Assembly (NCBI RefSeq): GCF_000719115.1 | Contig: NZ_JOEA01000011.1 | Coordinates: forward strand, 1 to 64,000 | Direction: 5' to 3' | Length of the DNA: 64,000 nt | Source of the DNA: Lentzea albidocapillata | GTDB taxonomy: Bacteria > Actinomycetota > Actinomycetes > Mycobacteriales > Pseudonocardiaceae | Part shown: one piece after another, positions 56,488 through 64,000 of the stretch | Numbering within the stretch: position 1 is the stretch's first letter | Layout of the letters: each line of letters starts with the position of its first letter | Program-made: the position numbers and the translations under genes | The notes under the pieces: model-generated | Told to the model about the DNA's origin: nothing | Database searches by the model: none | What the model saw: only the letters and a program-made list of their open reading frames with translations

Positions 56488-56781
56488 CCCGCTCGATCGA
56501 GTGAGCTTTGTCCGGAATCCGGCACTTCTTCGTCAGGTATCTCGTGACGCAGATATGCCGGATTTCAGTTATCCACACCCACACGGGTAGTCAATGTCCT
56601 GAAACACTGTTATCTGCGCCCGCATATTGCGGAAGCGCGGGGGTTGCGACCGAAGGTGCTGCGCCGAGGGGCGTTGAAACCGGAGGTGAGTCGCGAACCA
56701 GCCAGGGGTGAGCGAACGGACAGAGGTGAGGTGCAGAACGGACAGGGGTGAGGCGAGGTAGTGGGCAGTTAGCCTGACGGC
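56488..56781. other. intergenic region with hairpin and tandem motifs
   Basis: No gene is supported. AATCCGGCA (56516-56524) pairs with TGCCGGATT (56556-56564), with an inner TATCT/AGATA stem, a possible terminator of the ESX unit. Four imperfect copies of a GAAC-N5-8-GGTGAG-type motif follow at 56675-56752. Confidence 0.55.
56675..56752 (+). repeat. four imperfect tandem motifs upstream of the aminotransferase
   Basis: Copies end with GGTGAG at 56690, 56712, 56730 and 56752, spaced 22, 18 and 22 bp. The two right copies share GAACGGACAG(A/G)GGTGAG, and the others are degenerate. Regular spacing close to two helical turns suggests a multi-site operator rather than a satellite. Confidence 0.5.
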
Positions 56782-57912
56782 ATGCTGACCGTGGCTGCCC
56801 GCGCCGACGTCCCACCCTTCCACGTCATGGACGTGCTGTCCGCCGCCGCGCGGAGGCAACGGACGCACGGTGACGTGATCTCCCTGGCCGCCGGCCAGCC
56901 GTCGAGCCCCGCGCCGCGCCAGGTGCGGGAGGCCGCCGCGCGGGCTCTGGACGAGCACGCGCTGGGCTACACCGAGCAGCTCGGGATTCCGGAGCTGCGC
57001 AAGGCCATCGCCGGGCACTACAAGCGGCAGTACGACCTCGACGTGTCGGCGGACGACGTGGTGGTGACCACGGGGTCGTCCGGGGCCTTCACGCTCGCGT
57101 TCCTGGCGGCCTTCGACGCGGGCGACCGGGTGGCCCTGGCACGGCCGGGTTACCCGGCTTACCGCAACATCCTCAAGGCGTTGGGGTGCGAGGTCGTCGA
57201 GTTGCCGTGCGGGCCGGAGACGCGGTTCCAGCCGACGGTCGAGATGCTCGATCCCGGGCTCAAGGGCGTGATCGTGGCCAGCCCGGCCAACCCGACCGGG
57301 ACCGTGGCCGACGTCGAGCCGATTGCGGCGTGGTGCGCGGCCAACGGGGTTCAGCTGATCAGCGACGAGATCTATCACGGGATCAGCTATGGCGAGCCTT
57401 TGAAGTGTGCCTGGGAAACCAGCAGGGACGCGATCGTCGTCAACTCGTTCTCCAAGGCGTTCGCGATGACCGGGTGGCGGCTCGGGTGGATGTTGCTGCC
57501 GGAGCGGTTGCGCCGGGCCGTGGACTGCCTGACGGGCAACTTCACGTTGTGCCCGCCCGCGCTCGCGCAGTACGCGGCGGTCGAGGCCTTCCACGAGGAC
57601 TCGTACGCGGAGACGGCCGAGCACCTCAAGCGGTACAGGGTGAACCGCGACCTGCTGGTCGAAGGGCTCACGGACCTCGGCATCGACAAGCTCGCGCCGG
57701 CCGACGGGGCGTTCTACGTGTACGCGGACGTGCGGCATCTGACGGACGACTCGATGGGGTTCTGCAAGAAGCTGCTCGACGAGACCGGGGTCGCGATCGT
57801 GCCCGGGATCGACTTCGACCCCGTGGACGGGCATCACTTCGTGCGGATGTCGTTCGCGGGCGCCACGCAGGACATCGAGGAAGCCCTGCGCCGGTTGAAG
57901 GCCTGGCTCTGA
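56782..57912 (+). CDS. PLP-dependent aminotransferase class I/II
   Basis: This 376-residue enzyme has the substrate loop GQPSSPAPRQVR, YTEQLGIPELRKAIA, the PLP contact SPANPTGTV, and the Schiff-base lysine in NSFSKAFAMTGWRLGW. The overall pattern fits aspartate/aromatic-type aminotransferases. The ATG is 6 nt after TAGCCT (56770-56775), a leaderless start. The tandem motifs upstream may regulate it. Confidence 0.92.
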   Translation: MLTVAARADVPPFHVMDVLSAAARRQRTHGDVISLAAGQPSSPAPRQVREAAARALDEHALGYTEQLGIPELRKAIAGHYKRQYDLDVSADDVVVTTGSSGAFTLAFLAAFDAGDRVALARPGYPAYRNILKALGCEVVELPCGPETRFQPTVEMLDPGLKGVIVASPANPTGTVADVEPIAAWCAANGVQLISDEIYHGISYGEPLKCAWETSRDAIVVNSFSKAFAMTGWRLGWMLLPERLRRAVDCLTGNFTLCPPALAQYAAVEAFHEDSYAETAEHLKRYRVNRDLLVEGLTDLGIDKLAPADGAFYVYADVRHLTDDSMGFCKKLLDETGVAIVPGIDFDPVDGHHFVRMSFAGATQDIEEALRRLKAWL

Positions 57913-58005
57913 TCCAGGAAAATCATGAGCTGACCCGACGAGCCCGAACCAAGAGCAACAAATCCGGGCGGCCGGACGTTCACAGGAGGAGGAACGGGAG
58001 GTCCT

Positions 58006-58155
58006 ATGTGGGCGATCATCGGGTGGCTGGTGGCGATCTGGATCGTGCTGGCCGTCGTCGGGGCCGTGGTGAAAGGCCTTTTCTGGCTCGCTGTGATTGG
58101 GGGACTACTCCTCGCAGGCACGGCGGCTTACGGTGCGATCAAATCCAGGCGATGA
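58006..58155 (+). CDS. 49-residue two-helix membrane protein
   Basis: Two hydrophobic helices (AIIGWLVAIWIVLAVVGAVV and LFWLAVIGGLLLAGTAAYG) are separated by KG and end in KSRR. GGAGG and GGGAGG ribosome sites precede the ATG. It lies 39 bp before the potassium-channel gene and may be co-transcribed. It may be a homologue of small actinobacterial hydrophobic proteins. Function unknown. Confidence 0.7.
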   Translation: MWAIIGWLVAIWIVLAVVGAVVKGLFWLAVIGGLLLAGTAAYGAIKSRR

Positions 58156-58193
58156 CACTGGATTAATGCGAACGGACCACTCACCATGAGGCG

Positions 58194-58919
58194 GTGTTGT
58201 TAGCCAACGAGGCGCGCCTCGAGCGGTGGGAACGAAAGGTCGAGTGGCCGTTGACGGCACTCGCCGTGGTGTTCCTGGCCGCCTACGCGTGGCAGGTTTT
58301 CGATGATCACGGGGCGATGCACTTCGTCCTGGAGATCGTGTTGTGGCTGGTCTGGGCTGTGTTCGCGGCCGATTTCGCCACCAGGATGACGCTGGCGCAG
58401 AACAAGTTGAAGTTCCTGAGAACACATATTTTTGATCTTGCGGCAGTGGTCCTGCCGATGGTTCGGCAGCTCAGGGTGCTCCGGCTCATCACGGTCATCA
58501 CGTTGTTGAACAAGAAGTTCGAGCACAAGATCAGGCAACGCGTCAGCATTTACGTCGCGGGCGTGACGGTGATCGTCGTGTTCTGTGCGAGCCTCGCGGT
58601 GCTGGACGCGGAAAGGCACGCGGAGAACGCCAGCATCACCACGTTCGGCGACGCGCTGTGGTGGACGATGACCACCATGTCGACGGTCGGGTACGGCGAC
58701 CGCTACCCCGTCACGGGTGAGGGGCGGCTCGTCGCCGGGTTGTTGATGGTGGGTGGCATCGCGTTGCTCGGTGTCATCACCGGCACGATCGCCAGCTGGC
58801 TCGTGGAGAAACTGCGCGGCGTCGAGGAAGCCGAGCTCGAGACCGCGCAGGAACTCCGGAACCTACGGGCGGAGATCGCCGAGCTCCGCAAGGAGCTCGG
58901 CACGCGCAGCGGAGGCTGA
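58194..58919 (+). CDS. two-pore-domain potassium channel-like protein
   Basis: This 241-residue protein has an S1-S4-like N-terminal half with an Arg-rich segment (VRQLRVLRLITVITLL), then a pore with selectivity filter TVGYGD at residues 164-169 and a C-terminal coiled coil (LETAQELRNLRAEIAELRKEL). It would pass K+ and could respond to voltage. The GTG start at 58194 has only weak ribosome signals. It overlaps the convergent HAD gene by 57 bp. Confidence 0.88.
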   Translation: MLLANEARLERWERKVEWPLTALAVVFLAAYAWQVFDDHGAMHFVLEIVLWLVWAVFAADFATRMTLAQNKLKFLRTHIFDLAAVVLPMVRQLRVLRLITVITLLNKKFEHKIRQRVSIYVAGVTVIVVFCASLAVLDAERHAENASITTFGDALWWTMTTMSTVGYGDRYPVTGEGRLVAGLLMVGGIALLGVITGTIASWLVEKLRGVEEAELETAQELRNLRAEIAELRKELGTRSGG

Positions 58920-59459
58920 CGTCCACAGTCGCGCGTCCCAGCCCGCGGCCAGTGCACCCTCCACATTGGACGCGCGGTCGTCGAAGAAGATCACGTCCGA
59001 TGAACCGATCACGGACGACGTGTGCTTCCAGATCGCCGCGTCCGGCTTCGCACAGCCGAGGTCACCCGAGAAGATCAGGTGCCGGAAGTGCTTGGCCCAC
59101 GGCACCTTCTCGGCCAGCCGTCCGAACGTCGAGGGCGCGTTCGACAGCAACGCCAGCGGCACGCCGAGAGACGCCAGGTCCTCGATCAGCACGACGGTCT
59201 CCACCACCGGGTCGTCGAGCCAGCCCGCGTTGTCCATGGCGGTCAGTTCGCGGACCAGAGCGTCGTCGAGGCTCAGTCCGAGCGAGGAAGCGATCCGCGC
59301 CCAGTAGTCGGCGTCCGATCCGCCGCGGTCGTAGGCGTCACGGTCCCAGTATGCGGTCTCGAAAACCTCCAGCGTCACCCCGAGCTTCGCCGCCATGGCG
59401 GGCCGCGCCGGGTTCCGCTGGCTGATGACCTCGCCGAAGTCGAACACGATCCAGCGCAT
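58863..59459 (-). CDS. HAD-superfamily hydrolase
   Basis: This 198-residue HAD protein has motif I DFGEV (nucleophile Asp with Glu at the second place), motif II LLSNAP and motif IV FFDDRASNVEGA. Such proteins are phosphatases or dehalogenases. It sits 1 bp before the threonine aldolase gene in the same direction, so the two are co-transcribed. Confidence 0.88.
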   Translation of the reverse strand: MRWIVFDFGEVISQRNPARPAMAAKLGVTLEVFETAYWDRDAYDRGGSDADYWARIASSLGLSLDDALVRELTAMDNAGWLDDPVVETVVLIEDLASLGVPLALLSNAPSTFGRLAEKVPWAKHFRHLIFSGDLGCAKPDAAIWKHTSSVIGSSDVIFFDDRASNVEGALAAGWDARLWTSASAARAELLAELGDLRP

Positions 59460-59460
59460 C

Positions 59461-60453
59461 TCAGATGTCCTCTCGCAGGCGGCGAAGCACCTCGGCGATG
59501 TCGGACGAGTCCACGTCGCCGTGCGTCACGAACCGAACCTTGCCCGACATGGGACTGGCGAAGACCCCGACGTCACGCAAGGACAACAGCGTCTTCTCCA
59601 GGTCGGGCACCGACGCCAGCACGATGTTCGTGGCGGGCTCGTCCACCTCCCAGCCCAGCGCCCTCAACCCGGAAGCCAATCCATTGGCATTGGAATGATC
59701 GGCTTCCAGGTGGTCGATCCGGTCGAGAGCCACTAGACCCGCGGCCGCGAGCACTCCGCCCTGCCGCACTCCGCCACCCAGCATCTTCCGGACGCGACGA
59801 GCCTCCACGACGAACGACGCGGAGCCGGCCACCACCGATCCGACCGGCGCGCCGAGCCCCTTCGACAGGCACACCTGAACGGTGTCGGCCCCGGCCGTCA
59901 GCGAGGTCAGCGGCACCCCGAGAGCGACGGACGCGTTCCACAGCCGCGCGCCGTCGAGGTGCACCGCCAGCCCGATCGAGCGAGCGGCGGCGACCAGAGC
60001 AGCGTGCTCGTCGACGGAAGTCACCGTGCCGCCAGCAGCGTTGTGCGTGTTCTCCAGACACAACAACGTGGTGCGCAGCCCGTAGTACGGAGACTCACCA
60101 CCACCGGCGGCAACCACCGTCTCGGGAGTCAGCGAAGCAAGCGCGTGCGGCATCCCACCGGCCAGCCATGCGGCGGTGCCGAGTTCGGCGTCCAGCACGT
60201 GCGCGCCCAGCGGAGCCAGGAACCGGTCACCGCGCCGCAGATGCAGGAACAGGGCGATGAGGTTGCCCATGGAACCGGAGGGAACCCAGAGCGCGGCCTC
60301 GACACCGAGCAACCCGGCGACCCGCTCCTCCAGAGCGGCCATGGTCGGGTCGTGGTCCAGCACGTCGTCGCCGACTTCGGCTGCCGCCATCGCGCGGCGC
60401 ATGGCCTCGTCGGGCTGGGTGACGGTGTCCGAGCGCAGGTCAATGGGGGTCAC
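59461..60453 (-). CDS. ltaE: low-specificity L-threonine aldolase
   Basis: This PLP enzyme splits L-threonine or L-allo-threonine into glycine and acetaldehyde. The 330-residue protein begins [19 protein letters not shown] and has [10 protein letters not shown] and the PLP lysine in [12 protein letters not shown]. It is 1 bp from the HAD gene. Start is a GTG. Confidence 0.93.
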   Translation of the reverse strand: MTPIDLRSDTVTQPDEAMRRAMAAAEVGDDVLDHDPTMAALEERVAGLLGVEAALWVPSGSMGNLIALFLHLRRGDRFLAPLGAHVLDAELGTAAWLAGGMPHALASLTPETVVAAGGGESPYYGLRTTLLCLENTHNAAGGTVTSVDEHAALVAAARSIGLAVHLDGARLWNASVALGVPLTSLTAGADTVQVCLSKGLGAPVGSVVAGSASFVVEARRVRKMLGGGVRQGGVLAAAGLVALDRIDHLEADHSNANGLASGLRALGWEVDEPATNIVLASVPDLEKTLLSLRDVGVFASPMSGKVRFVTHGDVDSSDIAEVLRRLREDI

Positions 60454-60518
60454 AGCCTCGATCAGATCACATCAGGTGAACGACCGAGGGGGTGATGTAG
60501 CTCTCGCCGGTGGTTCGT

Positions 60519-60545
60519 GCAACCGTTGGTGCCTCAGTTTCCGTC
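60519..60545 (+). promoter_or_regulatory. ECF-type promoter upstream of the first late sigma gene
   Basis: GCAACC at 60519-60524 is followed after 17 nt by CGTC at 60542-60545, a pattern like SigE-type ECF promoters (GCAACC-N16/17-CGTC). It lies about 40 bp before the sigma start and has a counterpart before the second sigma gene. Autoregulation is inferred. Confidence 0.6.
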
Positions 60546-60585
60546 CAGTCAGTGCAACTCGAGGAACGAGCGGAGAGCAGTCCGC

Positions 60586-61104
60586 GTGGATCAGCGCGAC
60601 GAGCAGGAGTTCGCGGAGTACTTCGTGGCTCGCCGTGAGGCTGTGCGCCGAACGGCATACCTGCTGTGCGGCGACTGGCACCGCGCTGACGACTTTGCGC
60701 AGACGGCCTTCGTGGCGGTGCACAGGAGGTGGCGGAAGATCCGGGACAAGCAGGCCCTCGACGCCTACGTCCGACGTACCGTCGTGCGCGCGGTGATCGA
60801 CGAGTCACGCCGTCCGTGGCGGCGCGAGAAGTTCACCGACGAGATGCCGGAGTCGCCGACGACGGACAACGAGATCGGTGAAACCGTCGCGACGCGCGAA
60901 GCGTTGCTCAAGGGTCTGCGCAGAGTTCCGCCCAGGCAACGGGCGGTGCTCGTGCTGAGGTTCCTCGAGGGCCTCGACGTCACGGCCACGGCCGAGGCGC
61001 TGAAGTGCTCGGAAGGAACTGTGAAGAGTCAGACCGCCCGGGGCCTCACCGCACTGCGGGAAGCTCTGGGTGACGCCATCGACGACCTGCGACCGGCGTC
61101 GTGA
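60586..61104 (+). CDS. SigE-type ECF sigma factor
   Basis: This 172-residue sigma factor has region 2 (ADDFAQTAFVAVHRRWRKI) and region 4 (VPPRQRAVLVLRFLEGLDVTATAEAL). The GTG start is set by GGAGAG upstream and by homology to the 62.5-kb paralogue. A GCAACC/CGTC promoter lies 40 bp upstream. It is followed by a membrane protein gene that is a likely anti-sigma factor. Confidence 0.92.
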   Translation: MDQRDEQEFAEYFVARREAVRRTAYLLCGDWHRADDFAQTAFVAVHRRWRKIRDKQALDAYVRRTVVRAVIDESRRPWRREKFTDEMPESPTTDNEIGETVATREALLKGLRRVPPRQRAVLVLRFLEGLDVTATAEALKCSEGTVKSQTARGLTALREALGDAIDDLRPAS

Positions 61105-61124
61105 CCAGCGAGAGGAGGACGTAG

Positions 61125-61799
61125 ATGGACGAGAAGAAGCTCGCGGACCTGTTCCGCGACGCCGCACACGACGCACCACCGGCGTCCTTCGACGCGGGCG
61201 ACGTCCGTCAGGCCTCGCGCCGCGCCACGCTGCGCCGGCGCAACTCGATCGCCGCCGGCACCACCCTGGTCGTCGTGCTCGGGTTCGGTGGGGTTTTCGC
61301 CGCCAACGGCTGGGTAGGCCAGGACACGAGTAATTCGAACACCGCGGGTTCTGGGCAGAAGCAGGACAACGCGGCAGAATCCCCGATGACTCTTCAAGAG
61401 GCGCAACCGCCCACGAACTTCTCCGGTGAAGGCAAGTCCACGCAGGGGGACGGGTCGCTGCCGGGAAGCACTGGTCTTTCGGCCAGTGAAAGCGCAGTGC
61501 AGGGCTGTGCAGGTGTGGACCGAGAGCTCGCCGACGCCCTCGCCGTCGAGCTTTCGGTTCCACCGGACGGCGCGCTGCCGCCGGCGCAGACCTGCTCGCC
61601 CGACTCCCGCTCGGCCGCGTTCAAGATCGACGGGCTGACGATCACCGCGATCGTCACGCCGCAGTCGTTCGAGGCGCCCGCCGGGGCGGAGAAGGCGAAG
61701 ACCGCCAAGGGGCAGGACCTCTACGTGTTCACCCAGGGCGACGGCGAGCTGAAAGGGCAGGCCAAGCGTTTCGCGGACGCACTGGCCCCGAAGTTCTGA
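61125..61799 (+). CDS. predicted anti-sigma factor-like membrane protein
   Basis: This 224-residue protein has a short cytoplasmic N-terminus (KLADLFRDAAHDAPPASFDA), one helix (SIAAGTTLVVVLGFGGVFAAN) and an extracytoplasmic domain. This arrangement after an ECF sigma gene suggests an anti-sigma factor, although no zinc ZAS motif (HxxxCxxC) is visible. It is 20 bp downstream of the sigma gene. The binding face is unproven. Confidence 0.7.
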   Translation: MDEKKLADLFRDAAHDAPPASFDAGDVRQASRRATLRRRNSIAAGTTLVVVLGFGGVFAANGWVGQDTSNSNTAGSGQKQDNAAESPMTLQEAQPPTNFSGEGKSTQGDGSLPGSTGLSASESAVQGCAGVDRELADALAVELSVPPDGALPPAQTCSPDSRSAAFKIDGLTITAIVTPQSFEAPAGAEKAKTAKGQDLYVFTQGDGELKGQAKRFADALAPKF

Positions 61800-61826
61800 T
61801 CGTTCGCCCAGTACCCTGGCTCGACT

Positions 61827-62408
61827 ATGACGGCAGCAACTCCCAAGGGTGAGCGCAGGCGGCAGGCGCTCGTGGAGGCCGCGTCCGGCCTGTTCTCGGA
61901 GGGCGGCTTCGACGCGGTCAGGCACCGCGCGGTCGCCGAACGCGCAGGTCTGCCGCTCGCGTCGACCACGTACTACTTCGACTCGCTGGACGAGCTGATC
62001 ACCGCGGCCGTCGAGTTCCACGGCCGCAGCGAGCTCGCGAGCTTCCGGCAACGGCTCTCGTCGATCCCGGAACAGATGACCGACGACATGCTCGTCGAGT
62101 TCATGCTCGACCTGCTCGTCGGCGAGGACGCGACCGACATGGAGGCCGTGCTGCTGCGCTACGAACGCCTCGTCGCGACCGGCCGCCGCCCGTACCTGCG
62201 GCCGTTGATGCGCGTGCTGTCGACCGAACTGCGCGGGCTCGTCGCCGACGTCGTCGCCCGCTCGGGCCGCGAGGTCGGCGGCGACCGGGTCGAGGAGCTG
62301 ATCGCCCTGGTCGACGGTTCGGTGGTCAACTCGTTCATCGAGCTCAAGTCGGATCCGCGTGGCGTGGCGGCCAGGATGCTCCGTTCGGCTCTTTCGCGTC
62401 ACGCGTGA
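61827..62408 (+). CDS. TetR-family regulator
   Basis: This 193-residue regulator has an N-terminal HTH (AVAERAGLPLASTTYYFDSLDELI) and a C-terminal ligand domain. It lies between two sigma/membrane-protein modules in the same direction. A TACCCT hexamer lies 9 nt before the ATG. Its ligand and targets are unknown. Confidence 0.88.
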   Translation: MTAATPKGERRRQALVEAASGLFSEGGFDAVRHRAVAERAGLPLASTTYYFDSLDELITAAVEFHGRSELASFRQRLSSIPEQMTDDMLVEFMLDLLVGEDATDMEAVLLRYERLVATGRRPYLRPLMRVLSTELRGLVADVVARSGREVGGDRVEELIALVDGSVVNSFIELKSDPRGVAARMLRSALSRHA

Positions 62409-62409
62409 T

Positions 62410-62435
62410 GCAACCCCGCGTTCCTCCGATGCGTT
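62410..62435 (+). promoter_or_regulatory. ECF-type promoter upstream of the second late sigma gene
   Basis: GCAACC at 62410-62415 is followed after 16 nt by CGTT at 62432-62435. It matches the element before the first sigma gene in position and sequence, 30 bp before the ATG. GAGAGGGGAACGC just before the start supplies the ribosome site. Confidence 0.55.
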
Positions 62436-62465
62436 CCCCTGGTTGAGGACGCGAGAGGGGAACGC

Positions 62466-62999
62466 ATGCGCAAGGCCGACGAACAGGGCTTTCGCGAATT
62501 CGCGGCAGCCAATGCCGCGTCTTTGCGACGTACTGCGTACCTCTTCTGTGGCGACTGGCACACAGCGGAAGACCTGATGCAGTCGAGCCTCATGAAGATG
62601 TACCTGGCGTGGAAGCGCATCAAGGACCTGGACAACCTGATCGCCTACGCCCGCAAGGTGCTGCTGCGCACCTGGCTGGACGAGAAGCGCAGGCCGTGGC
62701 GCCGAGCCGAGCAGCGCGACGGGGAACTGCCCGACGCCGCGGACGCCACCGTGGACCCGGACACGACCAGCGCCAAGCTGTGGGCACGTGAGCTGGTGCA
62801 CACCGCGCTGCTGCAGGTGCCGCCGCGTCAACGGGCGGTGCTCGTGCTGCGTTATTTCGAAGACCTGCCGGTCGCCGAGGTGGCCGTGGCCATGGGGTGC
62901 ACCGAGGGAACGGTCAAGAGCCAGACGGCGCGTGGTCTCGCGACGCTGCGCACCATCGTGGAGAAGCTCGACAGCAGTTCGGGGAGGGTCGCGTCGTGA
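62466..62999 (+). CDS. SigE-type ECF sigma factor
   Basis: This 177-residue paralogue of the 60.6-kb sigma factor shares the block FCGDWHTAEDLMQSSLMKMY in region 2 and VPPRQRAVLVLRYFEDLPVAEVAVAM in region 4. It overlaps the next membrane protein gene by 4 bp. The two units are similar enough to suggest a local duplication. Confidence 0.92.
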   Translation: MRKADEQGFREFAAANAASLRRTAYLFCGDWHTAEDLMQSSLMKMYLAWKRIKDLDNLIAYARKVLLRTWLDEKRRPWRRAEQRDGELPDAADATVDPDTTSAKLWARELVHTALLQVPPRQRAVLVLRYFEDLPVAEVAVAMGCTEGTVKSQTARGLATLRTIVEKLDSSSGRVAS

Positions 63000-63757
63000 G
63001 TGAGCAGGAGATCCGCGAGGGAATGCTGCTGGCCGTCTGGGACGAGCCGCCGCTCGACTTCGACCCCGACACCCTGATCAGGCGGGTCGAGCAGAAAAAA
63101 AGTCGTCGACGAGCGCTGGTCGCTGTGGGCGTGGCTACGGCGGTGATCGCCGTGGCGTCGTTCTCGCTGCCCGGCCTGCTGCCGCGCGACCGGGACACCC
63201 AGCTCGGCGCCGACACCCGGACGAGCTCGGCGCCGCAGGTGCCGGCCGAGTCGTCCGAGAAGAGGGCCCAGCGCGTCGGTGACAAGCTGGTGGAGCGACT
63301 CGGGGTCCAGATGACGAACTTCAAGGAGCTCTACGCGTCGTTCAACCCCGGCCGGACCCCTGCCTACCCGCCGTACCAGACGGCGGCGCCGCGGTGGCGG
63401 GACGGCGAACGGGACTATTCCGGCTACCTGTACCTGAGCGATCAGATCGGACCGACCGCGCTGCGCGTGACGGTCTACACCGGCTCGTTCTCCAAGGACA
63501 ACTTCTGCTCCGGTGCGACCCTGTGCCAGGACGTCAAGGCGCCGGACGGGTCCGTCGTCCACGCGACCGAGTTCCTCCACGGGACCACGCAGGTCCAGCA
63601 GGCGGGCGTCGCGCGCAAGTTCGACAGCGGGCTCGTGGTGGAGATCACCGCCTACGCGTTCAACCCGTCGAACGGCAACGGGCAGCGGGAGACGGTACCG
63701 GTGGGCGTGGGAGTGCTCACACAGCTGGTCACGGACCCGGGCGTCGCCTGGGAGTGA
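62996..63757 (+). CDS. predicted anti-sigma factor-like membrane protein
   Basis: This 253-residue protein has a short cytoplasmic segment (EQEIREGMLLAVWDEPPLDF), a helix (RALVAVGVATAVIAVASFSL) and an extracytoplasmic domain with a CSGATLC pair that may form a disulfide. The GTG overlaps the sigma stop. As with the first module, an anti-sigma or signal-sensing role is inferred from coupling and topology. Confidence 0.7.
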   Translation: MSEQEIREGMLLAVWDEPPLDFDPDTLIRRVEQKKSRRRALVAVGVATAVIAVASFSLPGLLPRDRDTQLGADTRTSSAPQVPAESSEKRAQRVGDKLVERLGVQMTNFKELYASFNPGRTPAYPPYQTAAPRWRDGERDYSGYLYLSDQIGPTALRVTVYTGSFSKDNFCSGATLCQDVKAPDGSVVHATEFLHGTTQVQQAGVARKFDSGLVVEITAYAFNPSNGNGQRETVPVGVGVLTQLVTDPGVAWE

Positions 63758-63782
63758 GTCCCGTGTGCACTAATCTGAGGGC

Positions 63783-64000
63783 GTGACGAAGCCCCGCATC
63801 GCCAACGTCCTCGCAGGTCGGTACGCCTCCACGTCGCTAGCGACGCTCTGGTCGGCCGAGCACAAGATCGTGCTGGAGCGCCAGTTGTGGCTCGCGGTCC
63901 TGCGGGCCCAGGCCGCTGCGGGCATCGACGTGCCGGCCACGGCGGTCGCGGACTACGAGCGCGTGCTGGAGCAGGTCGACCTGGAGTCGATCGCGGCGCG
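63783..64000 (+). CDS. purB: adenylosuccinate lyase (5' part, runs off the window)
   Basis: The first 72 residues match PurB: TKPRIANVLAGRYAST, then MATLWS-like LATLWSAEHKIVLERQLWLAVL. PurB acts in two purine steps, cleaving SAICAR and adenylosuccinate to release fumarate. The GTG start is 6 nt after TAATCT (63771-63776), a leaderless arrangement. The gene continues beyond the window. Confidence 0.9.
   Translation, partial: MTKPRIANVLAGRYASTSLATLWSAEHKIVLERQLWLAVLRAQAAAGIDVPATAVADYERVLEQVDLESIAA

Overview
The window is high-GC actinobacterial DNA, most like a Pseudonocardiaceae genome (Lentzea, Saccharothrix or a close relative). This assignment is an inference. It rests on strong G/C third positions, many GTG starts, leaderless promoters, type VII (ESX) secretion accessory genes, DUF3558 lipoproteins, SigE-type sigma factors and DasR-like operators. 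The backbone genes clpB, pyrE, a SpoU RNA methyltransferase, a GH76 protein, DedA, fba, a DUF3151 protein and purA come in an order that, from memory, resembles the M. tuberculosis clpB to purA region. Lineage-specific cassettes sit between them.

Layout. 0.3-9.4 kb: a DHA2 drug exporter behind two look-alike operators, a VOC protein, clpB with an HspR-type inverted repeat, a small membrane protein behind a consensus Crp/GlxR site, an SDR, a three-gene ESX-type cassette and a LURP-one-like protein. 9.4-18.4 kb: pyrE, then a complete IS701-type insertion sequence lodged in a palindromic dispersed repeat, DUF2784, SpoU methyltransferase, GH76, a divergent LacI/isomerase and PfkB/kinase sugar cassette, TetR and DedA. 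18.4-25.7 kb: FAD dehydrogenase, exported amidohydrolase, then secreted chitinase, second DedA, nagA and a ROK kinase, with DasR-like boxes before the chitinase and before the kinase. 25.7-38.5 kb: SigE-type sigma factor, redox enzymes, fba, NmrA/HxlR pair, membrane proteins, DUF3151, FUSC-like protein, secreted HNH nuclease and purA. 38.6-50.3 kb: ssuCBAD alkanesulfonate operon, exported phosphodiesterase, Na+/H+ antiporter, TRAP-TAXI transporter, purD and an ADP-ribosylglycohydrolase. 50.3-56.5 kb: AraC/GyrI regulator, then a second ESX accessory locus (DUF3558 lipoprotein, PPE-like protein, EspG-like chaperone, and a WXG-type protein fused to a transglycosylase domain). 56.8-64 kb: aminotransferase, two-TM potassium channel, HAD hydrolase, threonine aldolase, two sigma/membrane-protein modules flanking a TetR gene, and the start of purB.

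How the genes work together. The chitinase/nagA/ROK group looks like a DasR-controlled chitin and N-acetylglucosamine unit. The ssu operon would scavenge sulfonate sulfur. purA, purD and purB supply purine synthesis. The two ESX-type loci carry candidate substrates and a chaperone but no secretion ATPase or channel, so they must use a machine encoded elsewhere. Many genes have a TANNNT hexamer 6-8 nt before the start codon, pointing to leaderless transcripts. No rRNA, tRNA or CRISPR array was recognised.
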